Below are positions 43,815 to 52,036 of a stretch of DNA of 64,000 nt, piece by piece. The translations under genes and the position numbers were made by a program. The stretch is from Occallatibacter savannae. Lineage in GTDB: Bacteria > Acidobacteriota > Terriglobia > Terriglobales > Acidobacteriaceae. The notes under the pieces are model-generated. The model made no database searches. It worked only from the letters and a program-made list of their open reading frames with translations, and was not told the DNA's origin. The stretch lies in the NCBI RefSeq assembly GCF_003131205.1, contig NZ_QFFY01000002.1:186001-250000 (forward strand), in the 5' to 3' direction. Every line of letters begins with the position of its first letter. The stretch's first letter is position 1.

Positions 43815-44486
43815 TCAGCCGATGTTGAGGTTGTCCTGTTCGGGGTACCAAAGCTCCGAGGCAGCGGAGAGGCGGTAGGAGCTTGCGATTTCGAGCAGCA
43901 GCCTGGTGCGTTCGCTGAGGAGCAGCGGTCTTTCGGAAGATAGGGGGATCAGGAGTGAGCGCGGAGCTTTCGGTTTCTGCAGTTCCTGAAGGAACTCCTC
44001 CATTTGCTTGCGCTCGATGCGGTGCGCGTCATCGTAGATGTCGGTCGCCGTGGATGAGCCCAGGGCGATGGAGAAGCCTGTTCCGTTCTGGCCGGAGCGG
44101 ACGACGCGGGCCTGCACGGTAACACGCTGAGGCGATTCTTCGCCGTCCCAGTCTTCGCGTTTCAAGGTGATGGGCAATTCGGTGCCGGGCGTCCAGGAGT
44201 CGTCGATGATCATGCAGAAGCCGCCGACACTGATGTCGGCGATGCGATGCGGTCTGGAAGAATGAGCCGTGCCAATGTACCCGACGACATTGGGAAGAAC
44301 GAGACGGCTGAACTTGCGCTGATCGGAGAAGAAGCGGCGGACGATGGGCTCAAGGCGCGGGTGTCGCGCAAGGCGATCCCAATCGACGAGGTCAGAGAGC
44401 TCTGGCGATGGGCGAGTTTCCGCAGCCGGCTCGGCGGTGAACTGCTGTGCTCTGTCCGCACTTTCACAGGGATCAGATTTCAACAT
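43815..44486 (-). CDS. PilZ-domain protein
   Basis: A 223-residue protein. The RxxxR-type start (RRFFSDQRKFSRL, about residues 50-62) followed by D-x-S-x-G-G (ADISVGGFCM) is the c-di-GMP-binding signature of PilZ domains; a beta-barrel pattern continues (PITLKREDW, VTVQARVVRSGQ, GTGFSIAL). The N-terminal 45 and C-terminal 65 residues are unassigned. It probably senses c-di-GMP in control of motility, adhesion or secretion. No partner gene adjoins. Confidence 0.75.
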   Translation of the reverse strand: MLKSDPCESADRAQQFTAEPAAETRPSPELSDLVDWDRLARHPRLEPIVRRFFSDQRKFSRLVLPNVVGYIGTAHSSRPHRIADISVGGFCMIIDDSWTPGTELPITLKREDWDGEESPQRVTVQARVVRSGQNGTGFSIALGSSTATDIYDDAHRIERKQMEEFLQELQKPKAPRSLLIPLSSERPLLLSERTRLLLEIASSYRLSAASELWYPEQDNLNIG

Positions 44487-44690
44487 GATCGTTCGTCAGG
44501 AGTTCAACAAAGGGTAGCGCCGGGGTGCATGCGGCAGCTATTCCACCAACGTGCAGGAGGATGCGGCTTTGTAGGCATATGCAGGCCGCAGCTCGCCGGG
44601 GCGCGCACCGTTGTCGTCGTCGAGTCCGTGCTGGTGATCCTTACGAATTCCTTACATGAGCACCGCTGCGGAGTGAAATGATCAACAGGC

Positions 44691-44942
44691 GTGCTGCGAC
44701 TGGATCACTCGGGGCTCCCGGACACTCTCGGGATTGTTGGGCTGGCATTCGCGGTTATTGGTATCGGGGCTTCTCAACTGCCGCTGACCCTGCGAATCTC
44801 CTGCATTCTGCTGAGCGCGCTGACTCTCTCCATCTCATTTCGCACGCAGGTGCACTGGCCCTACTGGGTGCGGTGGTTTCTCTGTCTGGCGGCGGATTCA
44901 GTGCTGGCCTATATCGGGTGGTCGATCGCGAGGGTGAACTAG
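44691..44942 (+). CDS. Small membrane protein
   Basis: An 83-residue frame from a GTG at 44691, with two to three hydrophobic segments (LGIVGLAFAVIGIGASQLPL, LRISCILLSALTLSISF, VRWFLCLAADSVLAYIGWSI). Composition and hydrophobicity argue for a real gene. Its stop shares the CTAG palindrome with the stop of the opposite-strand gene at 44939. No family recognised. Confidence 0.5.
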   Translation: MLRLDHSGLPDTLGIVGLAFAVIGIGASQLPLTLRISCILLSALTLSISFRTQVHWPYWVRWFLCLAADSVLAYIGWSIARVN

Positions 44943-45166
44943 CGGCGCGTACGGCGGCGCCGGGGCGGCGCGGTTGTTCTGGAGTGAGGCCGGGTGCGCG
45001 GCGATGCTTCATCCTCTACAAGCACGGGAGGCCAGGCGACCTGCCAGCCGGTGAGGCGCGAGATGGCGCGGAGAATGAGACGCACCAGCGCGAACATCGC
45101 GGCGACGATCGCCAGGAACGGGAGCGCGATTGCGGTCAGGATTTTGTCCCGGTCGAACGTGGGCAA
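44939..45166 (-). CDS. Small membrane protein with AWPPV motif, copy 2
   Basis: A 75-residue protein from a TTG at 45166. One hydrophobic span (LTAIALPFLAIVAAMFALVR) followed by RLTGWQVAWPPVLVEDEA and a very basic tail (PRRRRTRR). It is paralogous to the protein at 41122 with the shared AWPPV motif. Its AAGAGGAA upstream sequence is a reasonable ribosome site. It is convergent with the preceding small membrane gene, sharing stop bases in CTAG. Function unknown. Confidence 0.6.
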   Translation of the reverse strand: MPTFDRDKILTAIALPFLAIVAAMFALVRLILRAISRLTGWQVAWPPVLVEDEASPRTRPHSRTTAPPRRRRTRR

Positions 45167-45285
45167 GGAGACGTTCCTCTTTCACCTACTTGGATGCCGC
45201 GTGAAGAGACGGTGAAAGCGGAAAGCACAAACTCCTCAGTACTCGGAGCGGCAATCCTCGTTGAAGGAAGTGAGTGTTTGCGAGA

Positions 45286-45305
45286 AGCCCGCCTTGCGGC
45301 GGGCT
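45286..45305. other. GC-rich hairpin in the gap downstream of rnpB
   Basis: AGCCCGCC-TTGC-GGCGGGCT, an 8-bp perfect stem with a 4-base loop, flanked by GAGA and CTTC that can extend it with mismatches. The gap 45167-45477 holds no other recognised element. It lies downstream of rnpB on the minus strand and could act in termination, though no T run follows on that strand. Confidence 0.4.
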
Positions 45306-45477
45306 CTTCGCTGGACGGAGCACGCGGGCTGCGGCTCACGTCCGGGGCCCGTCTTACTGAATGCTTGGATGCGCTGACCTGGTAAATACCCTAGGTTTAT
45401 TTGTCGGACGCTCGGTGAAACCCGGACACAACAGGGATGGTTGTGAAGATGGGCGTTGTCGGCGCGACGAAGATGAT

Positions 45478-45914
45478 GGCAAGAGGCCTGTAAGCCGAAT
45501 TCTGTCGTGTGCGGTCATTCCTCTAGGCGCGGCGTTACCGCCGGCGCTCATCAGCGACCTACCCGGAGGTTTCGGCAATTGCTCGAGCCGCCTTGGCGCA
45601 TCGGGCCGATACGCAGCGCCGCCTGACTCTTAGCGGGCGCTTTCCTCCCTATTTGGTCTTGCTCCGTGTGGGGTTTACCCTGCCTCCGCCGTTACCGCCG
45701 GAGCGGTGCGCTCTTACCGCACCTTTTCACCCTTACCGCCGGAAACGAGTTTCCGGCGGCGGTATGTTTTCTGTGGCACTGGCCGTCTACGGGCCTTGAA
45801 GCCCGCATCCCGGACGTTATCCGGCACACTACCCTGCGGAGTTCGGACTTTCCTCCCCCGGCTGCTCTGTACTTGCGTACATCGCACCGGCAGCGACCGC
45901 CCGGTCCCCTTGCC
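45478..45914 (-). ncRNA. rnpB: RNase P RNA
   Basis: RNA subunit of the tRNA 5'-end processing ribozyme. On the minus strand the P4 core GAGGAAAGTCCGAACTC is seen (about 45839-45855), and near the 3' end the family motif GAATTCGGCTTACAGGCC (about 45484-45502). The ends were set by the P1 helix: GGCAAGGG near 45914 pairs with CTCTTGCC near 45478. The length of about 437 nt suits a bacterial type A RNA. It lies 29 bp downstream of rsgA on the same strand. A TAAACT sits six bases before the predicted 5' end and could be its own -10. Confidence 0.92.
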
Positions 45915-45942
45915 GTGTTTAGTTTACCGCTGTTTGCGCGAG

Positions 45943-46971
45943 TCACCGTTGTGTTTTGGGGTGGTGGCGCATGGCTTTGTGAATGACTTTCCAGCGGGCT
46001 TTGGTTTCGCTCATGAGGCGCTTGTCGAGTTTGCGGTCGAGGTAGTCGAGTTCGCGCTGGAGCTTGCGGTAGTTTTCGAGACGCGCAGGGTCGAGGTCGG
46101 AGGCGGCGAGTGCGCAGCCGGGTTCGCCCGAGTGGGTGCAGTCGCGGAAGCGGCAGGACTGGGCGAGCTGCTCGATGTCGTGGAAGGCGGAGTCGAGCTG
46201 ATCGGGCCCGGCCCAGAGCTGAACTTCGCGCAGGCCGGGCATGTCAATGAGGAGCCAGCCGGAGGGCATCGCGAACATGGATCGGGTGGTGGTGGTGTGG
46301 CGGCCGCGCTGATCGTCTGCGCGGACTGCGCCGGTGGGCTGGAGAGCGAGGCCGAGGAGCCGGTTGACGAGGGTGGATTTGCCGACGCCGGAGGAGCCGA
46401 TGAGAGCGGCGGTTTCGCCGAGAGCCATGAGGTCGCTGAGCTGTTCGAGCCCGAGTCCGGTGGCGGCGCTGATGGGGAGGACTGGATCGCCGGTGCAGGC
46501 GAAGAGTCGATGGAGGATCTGGTCGACGTCGAGGTTGAGGGAAGGGGCGAGGTCGGCCTTGTTGAGGACGATGACGGGACGCGCGCCGCTTTGTTGCGCG
46601 AGAACGAGGTAGCGTTCGATGCGGCGCTCGTTGAAGTCGCGATCGAGGCCGGTGACGATGAAGAGGGTGTCGATGTTGGCAGCGAGGACTTGTTCTTCGA
46701 TGGGCTTGCCGGGTTGTTTGCGCGAGAGCGTGGTTTTGCGTTCGAAGACGCGGTCGATGACGCATGTGTTGGGGCGAAGGCCGACCCAGTCTCCGACTGC
46801 GGGCCATAGGGATGAGTTGCGGCGGAGGTCTCCGCTGACGACAGCTTCGAGTTCGCCGGTCTCAGTCCAGACGGTGAAGCGGTCGCGCGAGGCGGAGGCA
46901 ACGCGCGCGGGTGTGCCGGGGCATTGCTGGATGGCAAAGAAGCCATTCCAGCCGAGGTTGTGTAATTGCAC
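45943..46971 (-). CDS. rsgA: Ribosome small subunit-dependent GTPase A
   Basis: RsgA is a circularly permuted GTPase that checks maturation of the 30S subunit. In the permuted order the motifs are G4 NKAD, G1 GSSGVGKS, then G3 DMPG, with residues about 137, 193 and 243 of the 342-residue protein from the chosen start. An N-terminal OB-fold region (VSGDLRRNSSLWPAVGDWVG) precedes, and a zinc site follows (CRFRDC-x-H...GC). The GTG at 46971 was chosen because the conserved N-terminus QLHNLGWN follows and GAGAGG lies upstream; a longer frame to 47007 exists. rnpB follows 29 bp downstream. Confidence 0.93.
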   Translation of the reverse strand: MQLHNLGWNGFFAIQQCPGTPARVASASRDRFTVWTETGELEAVVSGDLRRNSSLWPAVGDWVGLRPNTCVIDRVFERKTTLSRKQPGKPIEEQVLAANIDTLFIVTGLDRDFNERRIERYLVLAQQSGARPVIVLNKADLAPSLNLDVDQILHRLFACTGDPVLPISAATGLGLEQLSDLMALGETAALIGSSGVGKSTLVNRLLGLALQPTGAVRADDQRGRHTTTTRSMFAMPSGWLLIDMPGLREVQLWAGPDQLDSAFHDIEQLAQSCRFRDCTHSGEPGCALAASDLDPARLENYRKLQRELDYLDRKLDKRLMSETKARWKVIHKAMRHHPKTQR

Positions 46972-47112
46972 TGTGAGGATCCTCTCGGGGTTGAAGCGGG
47001 AGTGCACACCTCACCGGGCGCTCAGGTGAGGCGAGAAGTGAGAGGACGAGTTAGACAGTTTCGGACAGCGGCGCCTCGGGTGAGAAGGTTAGCAGAAGAA
47101 GCAGGAGAACGG

Positions 47113-47168
47113 TAGCTCCTAGCTACTAGCTTGTAGCCCGTAGCTCGTAGCTAGTAGCTACTGGCGGG
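47113..47168. repeat. Heptanucleotide array (TAGCNNN, 8 units)
   Basis: TAGCTCC, TAGCTAC, TAGCTTG, TAGCCCG, TAGCTCG, TAGCTAG, TAGCTAC, TGGCGGG in perfect phase, ending 12 bp before the dut start. It is the main array not placed at a 3' gene end. Confidence 0.85.
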
Positions 47169-47174
47169 TAGTAT
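47169..47174 (+). promoter_or_regulatory. TAGTAT -10-like element before dut
   Basis: TAGTAT, six bases, then the dut ATG. It directly follows the TAGCNNN heptad array, so the element may itself be repeat-derived. Confidence 0.3.
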
Positions 47175-47180
47175 GGACAC

Positions 47181-47612
47181 ATGTTACGGGTGAAGTTGCT
47201 GGAAGAAGGGGCGCGGCTGCCGGTGGTGGCGCATGCGGGCGAGGATCTCGGATACGATGTTTTCGCGCTTGAGGGTGTGTTTCTGGAGCCGCACAGAACG
47301 GTGCGTGTGCGGACGGGAATCTCAGTGGAGGCGCGGCATCCGGAGACGGGTGTGCCGCTGGGACTGCTGGTGCGGGACCGGTCGTCAATGGCGTCGAAGG
47401 GGATTGCGACGACGGCAGGCGTGATTGACGCGGGGTATCGCGGCGAGGTGCAGATCGTGATGACGAACCTCGGGCTGGAGGCGGTGGAGTTGAAGGCGGG
47501 AGAGAAGATTGCGCAGATGATTCCGGTGCCGGTGCTGACGGGGGTCGTGGAGCAGGTGGAGACGCTGGAGGAGTCGGCGCGGCTGGGGAAGGGGTTTGGG
47601 AGTTCGGGGTAG
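47181..47612 (+). CDS. dut: Deoxyuridine 5'-triphosphate nucleotidohydrolase
   Basis: dUTPase hydrolyses dUTP to dUMP, keeping uracil out of DNA. All five trimeric dUTPase motifs are recognisable in 143 residues: EDLGYDVFA (21-29), RDRSSMASKG (65-74), GVIDAGYRGEV (80-90), GEKIAQMI, and the P-loop-like tail GKGFGSSG. The tail's GSSG replaces the commoner GSTG. The protein is complete. A TAGTAT lies six bases before the ATG, suggesting a leaderless transcript, and a heptad array precedes it. Confidence 0.95.
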   Translation: MLRVKLLEEGARLPVVAHAGEDLGYDVFALEGVFLEPHRTVRVRTGISVEARHPETGVPLGLLVRDRSSMASKGIATTAGVIDAGYRGEVQIVMTNLGLEAVELKAGEKIAQMIPVPVLTGVVEQVETLEESARLGKGFGSSG

Positions 47613-47617
47613 AGGCA

Positions 47618-47654
47618 GGGAACAGCGATTAGGGAACGAGGGAACGAGGGACAG
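47618..47654. repeat. Heptanucleotide array (AGGGAAC type)
   Basis: AGGGAAC, AGCGATT, AGGGAAC, then AGGGAAC and AGGGACA each preceded by an extra G. It begins 6 bp after the dut stop codon. Confidence 0.65.
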
Positions 47655-47673
47655 CTTAGATGCGAGATCGAGA

Positions 47674-48099
47674 ATGGCTTTAGTGTCGGTGACGCGGTTG
47701 CGGGTGCGGTCCTGGCGGTTTATGCCCGCGTTTATTGTTTCGGCAATGCGGATTGGGAAACAGACGGCGCAGGCGGAGGGGTGCCTGGCGGCGAAGGTGC
47801 TTCGCGACCGGCGTAATGCGTTCTGGACACTTACCTGCTGGGAGTCGGAAGCGGCGATGAAGGCGTTTATGACGGCCGGTCCGCACGGGGAGTCGATGCG
47901 GAAGCTGATGGAGTGGTGCGATGAGGCTTCCGTAGCGCACTGGACGCAGGAGGGCGAGGAGCTTCCGTCGTGGGGTGAGGCGCACCGGCGGATGCTGCGG
48001 CATGGACGCGCGTCGAAGGTGAATCGTCCGTCGGATGCGCAGAAGGCGTTTCGGATTGATGAGCCGGATGAAGGGCGATCGGACCGGACGCTCAAGTGA
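47674..48099 (+). CDS. DUF3291/ABM-like ferredoxin-fold protein
   Basis: A 141-residue protein. The N-terminal MALVSVTRLRVRSWRFMPAF and the following FWTLTCWESEAAMKAFMTAG match the dimeric alpha-beta barrel pattern seen in antibiotic-biosynthesis-monooxygenase-like and DUF3291 proteins. No cofactor motif is present, so an enzymatic role is uncertain. The ATG at 47674 was chosen as the start of the recognisable domain; the frame continues upstream through the heptad array without resemblance. Confidence 0.6.
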   Translation: MALVSVTRLRVRSWRFMPAFIVSAMRIGKQTAQAEGCLAAKVLRDRRNAFWTLTCWESEAAMKAFMTAGPHGESMRKLMEWCDEASVAHWTQEGEELPSWGEAHRRMLRHGRASKVNRPSDAQKAFRIDEPDEGRSDRTLK

Positions 48100-48106
48100 A
48101 AGAAGC

Positions 48107-48170
48107 AGGGAACAAAGATTAGGGAACAAGGGAACAGGGAACAGGGAACAGGGAACAGGGAACAGGTTGG
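48107..48170. repeat. Heptanucleotide array (AGGGAAC, mostly exact)
   Basis: AGGGAAC, AAAGATT, AGGGAAC, a single A, then five exact AGGGAAC copies (48129-48163) and AGGTTGG. It starts 8 bp after the preceding stop codon. The exact copies suggest recent slippage. Confidence 0.85.
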
Positions 48171-48262
48171 ATGCATGGATTGATTCCAACCACAGAGAAA
48201 CGTGATGGAGCTTTCATTCGCTGGAAATGGGGGTATGCTTCTGGGCGGAGAGGAGGCGTCCC

Positions 48263-49189
48263 ATGTACACGATTCTTGGAGCGGGTGGCAGTGTCAGCAA
48301 TGAGCTGGTGAAGTTACTCGCGGCGCGCAAGCTCCCATTCCGAACGGTAAGCAGACACGCGAGCGCGCCGCCGGGAGCGGCGGATGTGCGGATCGCCGAT
48401 CTGACGAAGCATGAGCAGACGGTAGAGGCGGTCGCCGGCTCAGACGTTGTGTTTCTGCTGGCGGGGCTGAAATACGATCACAAGCTGTGGGCGGAGCAGT
48501 GGCCGCGGATCATCGACAACGCAGTGGACGCGTGCAAGCAGGCGCGGGCGAAGCTGATCTTTTTCGACAACGTATATATGTATGGCCGGGTGAATGGGCC
48601 GATGACGGAGGAGACTCCCTACAATCCGGCGAGCCGGAAGGGCGCCGTGCGCGCGCAAATCGCGAGAAGGCTGGAAAGAGCGTGGAAAGACGGCGAGCTG
48701 ACAGCGATGATTGCGCGGGCGGCGGACTTTTACGGACCCGATGCGAAGAACGGGATTCCGAATGTGATGGTGTTCGAGCCGTTGCGCAAAGGCGGGAAGG
48801 CGATGTGCCTGGTGAGCGATGCGATGCCGCATTCGTACACGTACGTGCCCGACGCGGCGGAGGCGCTTTTGAAGCTGGCGGAGAGCCCGACGGCGTGGAA
48901 TCAGACGTGGCATTTGCCGACTGCACCCCAGCCGCTGACGGGAAGGGAGTTTATTCAGGCGGCGGCGCAGGCGATGGGGAAGGAGCCGCGGTATCGGGTT
49001 CTGTCGAGGACGATGGTGAAGATGGCAGGGTGGTTTGATGCGACGATTCGCGAAGTGCACGAGATGCTGTATCAGAACGACTCGCCGTATCTGTTCGATT
49101 CGTCGAAGTATGCGCGGGCTTTCGGTTTCGCGGGGACGCCGTATGCGAAGGGGATTGAGGCGGCGCAGGGAGTAGGGATTAGGGAATAG
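48263..49189 (+). CDS. NAD(P)-dependent epimerase/reductase-like protein
   Basis: A 308-residue extended short-chain dehydrogenase-type protein. Rossmann glycine motif TILGAGGSVSNELVKLL at the N-terminus, then VFLLAGLKYD and IFFDNVYMYGRVNGPMTE (the Y-M-Y-G in the position of the active-site tyrosine region), and TYVPDAAEALLKLAE. It resembles NmrA/epimerase-like proteins acting on sugar or terpenoid-like substrates, which are unknown here. The ATG at 48263 has GAGGAGG nearby. The last seven residues and the TAG stop come from a heptad array, so the C-terminus is repeat-derived. Confidence 0.8.
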   Translation: MYTILGAGGSVSNELVKLLAARKLPFRTVSRHASAPPGAADVRIADLTKHEQTVEAVAGSDVVFLLAGLKYDHKLWAEQWPRIIDNAVDACKQARAKLIFFDNVYMYGRVNGPMTEETPYNPASRKGAVRAQIARRLERAWKDGELTAMIARAADFYGPDAKNGIPNVMVFEPLRKGGKAMCLVSDAMPHSYTYVPDAAEALLKLAESPTAWNQTWHLPTAPQPLTGREFIQAAAQAMGKEPRYRVLSRTMVKMAGWFDATIREVHEMLYQNDSPYLFDSSKYARAFGFAGTPYAKGIEAAQGVGIRE

Positions 49190-49194
49190 GGACT
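49167..49194. repeat. Heptanucleotide array (AGGGANN, 4 units) containing a stop codon
   Basis: AGGGAGT, AGGGATT, AGGGAAT, AGGGACT. The stop codon of the epimerase-like gene (TAG, 49187-49189) lies inside it. Confidence 0.8.
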
Positions 49195-49246
49195 GTGTGT
49201 AATGCGGCGCGTGCAGCTTGGGCTGTTCGCGCCGCTGGTGTTTGGA

Positions 49247-49396
49247 TTAGACAGCGGCTTTGGCAGAGGCGTTGGCTTCGCGGAGTTTCTGAGCGCAGTC
49301 TTCGCAGCAGACTTCTACGGTTTTGCCGGCGATTGTGACCTTAATGGCGTTGGAATCGAGGGGGTAGTCGCAAGCGGCACATGTGGCAGCAGCCAT
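49247..49396 (-). CDS. Small CxxC...CCxxC metal-binding protein
   Basis: A 49-residue protein from the ATG at 49396, with AGGAG eight bases upstream. CAACDYPLD and VEVCCEDCAQ give four to five cysteines typical of a TRASH-like or zinc-ribbon metal site. Probably a metal-binding helper; partner unknown. It lies between the epimerase-like gene and an AraC regulator. Confidence 0.65.
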   Translation of the reverse strand: MAAATCAACDYPLDSNAIKVTIAGKTVEVCCEDCAQKLREANASAKAAV

Positions 49397-49489
49397 GATG
49401 GTTTCTCCTGACCCGATGTTCGGGTAGGGATAGTAGGCCACGGGGCGTGATAACGGGGCTGTCGCGATCTTTAGAGAATTGATTGATTG

Positions 49490-50332
49490 TCATCGGCCGA
49501 GAGCGGCGCGTTTGAAGGCGGATGGGGAGCGTCCGTAGGTGCGGCGGAATGCGGCGGTGAAATGGCTGTGGCCGGAGAAGCCGACTTCGAGGGCGAGCGC
49601 GGTGAGGTCGTCGTACTTGTAGAGGAGGTCAAGGGAACGGGCGAGGCGCAGACGGAGTTGGTAGCGGTAGAGGGGCATGCCTTCGACCTGTTGGAAGACC
49701 TGCGTGAGGTAGATGGGAGAGGCGTGGATCTCGGCGGCGATGTCGGAGAGGGTCCAGCGACGGGTGAGATTGGAGGCGAGGAGGAGCTTGATGCGGTCGA
49801 CGGTGCGCTGATTGCCGTAGGTACCGCGCGGACCGCGGGTGGTGCGAGGACCGAGGGCGCGCTGGAGGAGGGTGAGCGCGAGACTTTCGGCTTCGAGAGA
49901 CTCGGCGGTGCCTTCGCGGAGGCTGTAGCGGAGCATGGCTACGAGGGCCTGCGTGCGGGCGTCGATGCGAAGGCGATTGGGGCGAAAGGTCGCGGTTGAT
50001 TTGTTGTCGAGGAGTGCGGGCTGCGCGATCTCGGCAAGGAGTGTGGGATGAGCGACGAGGGATAGGCAGGCGTCGCCGCCTGAGACGGGATGGCTGACGC
50101 GGTAGGATTCGCCGGCATTGAAGAAGAGAACCTGGTTGGCTTCGGCAACGGACTGACTGTGGCCGACGTGACGGACGTAGGTCCCGCGATAGGTGAAGAC
50201 GAGCGAGGTGACGCGGGCGTGTTCTTCGGCGCCGCGATCACGATGGGTGCCGCGGCAGTAGACGTCGCGGATGGCTACGGAGGGGGAATTGAGGAGGAGG
50301 TCGGAGGAGATTTCGGGGCAGGGGGATGGCAT
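49490..50332 (-). CDS. AraC-family regulator
   Basis: A 280-residue regulator. The N-terminal sensing part (TSLVFTYRGTYVRHVGHSQS, LFFNAGESYRVSHPVSGGD) has a cupin-like pattern. The C-terminal HTH region (about residues 180-275) contains TLSDIAAEIHASPIYLTQVF and LTALALEVGFSGHSHFTAAF, with typical GF-S-x-x-SHF. The amine oxidase gene lies upstream on the same strand with a 203-bp gap between them that holds a hairpin repeat; it is a possible target. Confidence 0.85.
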   Translation of the reverse strand: MPSPCPEISSDLLLNSPSVAIRDVYCRGTHRDRGAEEHARVTSLVFTYRGTYVRHVGHSQSVAEANQVLFFNAGESYRVSHPVSGGDACLSLVAHPTLLAEIAQPALLDNKSTATFRPNRLRIDARTQALVAMLRYSLREGTAESLEAESLALTLLQRALGPRTTRGPRGTYGNQRTVDRIKLLLASNLTRRWTLSDIAAEIHASPIYLTQVFQQVEGMPLYRYQLRLRLARSLDLLYKYDDLTALALEVGFSGHSHFTAAFRRTYGRSPSAFKRAALGR

Positions 50333-50433
50333 GCAGGTGTCCTGATTATGACTATTGGATTGGGCGGGAGGGGGAAGGGACTGTCGAAATATTTAGATTG
50401 TTATCCGGCTTGAAAAGCTTGAGGTCTATGAAA

Positions 50434-50470
50434 CCCCGGTCCCCAAACGCGAGGGACCGGGGGCACCCAG
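50434..50470. repeat. Hairpin repeat with GGGCACCC tail
   Basis: CCCCGGTCCC (50434-50443), 9-base loop, GGGACCGGGG (50453-50462), then GCACCCAG. Nearly the same sequence as the element at 63415. Confidence 0.8.
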
Positions 50471-50535
50471 CGTTTCACGGTGGGCTATTCTCGGATCTCC
50501 CTCCGGGAGAAGGGGCGAGGTGACGCCGTACGGTT

Positions 50536-51861
50536 TCAGGCGGGGCGGGCGGTCATCTGGTGGAGTTGGGCGCGGGTGGGGATGAGGGCTTGTTTGGCGG
50601 CGCGTTCGCCGGAACGGATGGCGGCGTGGACGGTGCCCCAGTGGCCGGTGACGTCAGTGTGTTCGCCGGCGAAGTATAGGGTGTTTTCGACGGGAGTGGC
50701 GAGTTCGAGAACGGCGTCGAGGCCGCGGGCAGGGACGTAGCTGTAGGCTCCAAAGGCGTATGGATCGGTCTGCCAGTCCTGTGTGGCGCAGCAGACGAGC
50801 TGGTTGCGCAGGTAGTCGATGGGCAGAGAGAAGATGCGGGCGAGCTCCTGACAGGCGATGTCGCCGACCTGTTCGCGGGTGCACTGGGCGAAGGAGGCCG
50901 AGCGCGGGCCGCCGATCCAGCCGGTGAGGGTGCGGGTTTCCCAGGGGTGGGCGGTCCACCAGACGGGGGGCATGGCGTCGTGCGCAAAGAGGAAGCTGAG
51001 CTTTGAGAGCTTGAGGTCGTCGTGCTCGGCCCACCAGCGGTCGCGGAAGAGGAGCGTGAAGCGGCGCACGGGTCCCATGGAGAGCTGGTGTGCGGCAATC
51101 AGGGCGTGGGGCACGGGGTCGAAGACGACGCCGAACTGGTGGAGTACGCCGAGGGGGACGGCGATGATGACTTTGCCGGCGGTGAGTTCGAGGAGTTCGC
51201 CGCCATCTCGAGCGTAGACCTCGACGCGACCGCGACGCCACTCGATGCGCTCGACGGGGCGGGAGAGCTCGATGCGTGCGCCGGCTTCGCGGGCTTTCCA
51301 GGCGAGGAACTGGGGGAGGCGGTCGTAGCCTTCGCGAATGCGGAAGACTTCGTCGCCCTGGATCTCGTCTTCCGCGTGTTGCTGGACGGCGAGGGAGTGG
51401 ATACCGATCTGGCGATAGTCGGCGGCGTTGAAACTCTGGACGTAGTTGATGACCTCCTCGCGCTTCTCGGGTGAAAGCTTTTCGAGGGGCGGGTAGTCGG
51501 CAAAGGCGAGGTCAGGGCCTTTCCATTTCTCGAGCTGGTTGAGGAACTTGAAGATGGGGCTTTGCTCGTCGCATTTGCGGAGCTTGCCGTCGCGATGGCA
51601 ATAGTCGGTTCCGTCGATGGGGTAGGTGCTGAGGCCGGCTTCGCGGATCAGGTCCCAAAGTTCGGGCGGGTGGCCGTGAATGAATTCGGCACCGAGTTCG
51701 AGGATCTGGTCGCCTTCGCGGATGGTGCGGATGCGGCCGCCGACGCGGTCGCGGGCTTCCAGCACGAGGACCTGGCGGCCGGCTTCGGCCAGACGGCGAG
51801 CCGCGGTGAGTCCGGCCATACCGGCACCGATAACCAGGATTCGTTGTCTGCCCGTTTCCAT
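50536..51861 (-). CDS. Flavin-containing amine oxidase
   Basis: A 441-residue protein. The FAD motif GAGMAGLTAARRLAEAG near residue 13 and the GGRI motif (RDRVGGRIRTI) open the fold. The amine-oxidase C-terminal motif LYFAGEHTDVTGHWGTVHAA closes it. An aromatic cage segment (PPVWWTAHPWE) resembles monoamine/polyamine oxidases. Substrate unknown. The ATG at 51861 was chosen; a GTG at 51912 would add 17 residues. It diverges from the phosphoesterase gene. Confidence 0.88.
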   Translation of the reverse strand: METGRQRILVIGAGMAGLTAARRLAEAGRQVLVLEARDRVGGRIRTIREGDQILELGAEFIHGHPPELWDLIREAGLSTYPIDGTDYCHRDGKLRKCDEQSPIFKFLNQLEKWKGPDLAFADYPPLEKLSPEKREEVINYVQSFNAADYRQIGIHSLAVQQHAEDEIQGDEVFRIREGYDRLPQFLAWKAREAGARIELSRPVERIEWRRGRVEVYARDGGELLELTAGKVIIAVPLGVLHQFGVVFDPVPHALIAAHQLSMGPVRRFTLLFRDRWWAEHDDLKLSKLSFLFAHDAMPPVWWTAHPWETRTLTGWIGGPRSASFAQCTREQVGDIACQELARIFSLPIDYLRNQLVCCATQDWQTDPYAFGAYSYVPARGLDAVLELATPVENTLYFAGEHTDVTGHWGTVHAAIRSGERAAKQALIPTRAQLHQMTARPA

Positions 51862-52036
51862 CTGGAAATTGGATGCGGCGCGGGTCCGGAAGTCAACGGG
51901 AATTGGGGCCACGCTTTGGGCTGAGCTGCATCTAAGCCCGGCAGGTCAAATTCTTAGTCTGGGCTTCAACTTCGGGTTAGTCGGGCTTCATTCTCCAATT
52001 TTGGGTCAGGGCCGGTCAGGCCCACGAGGAGTTTCT

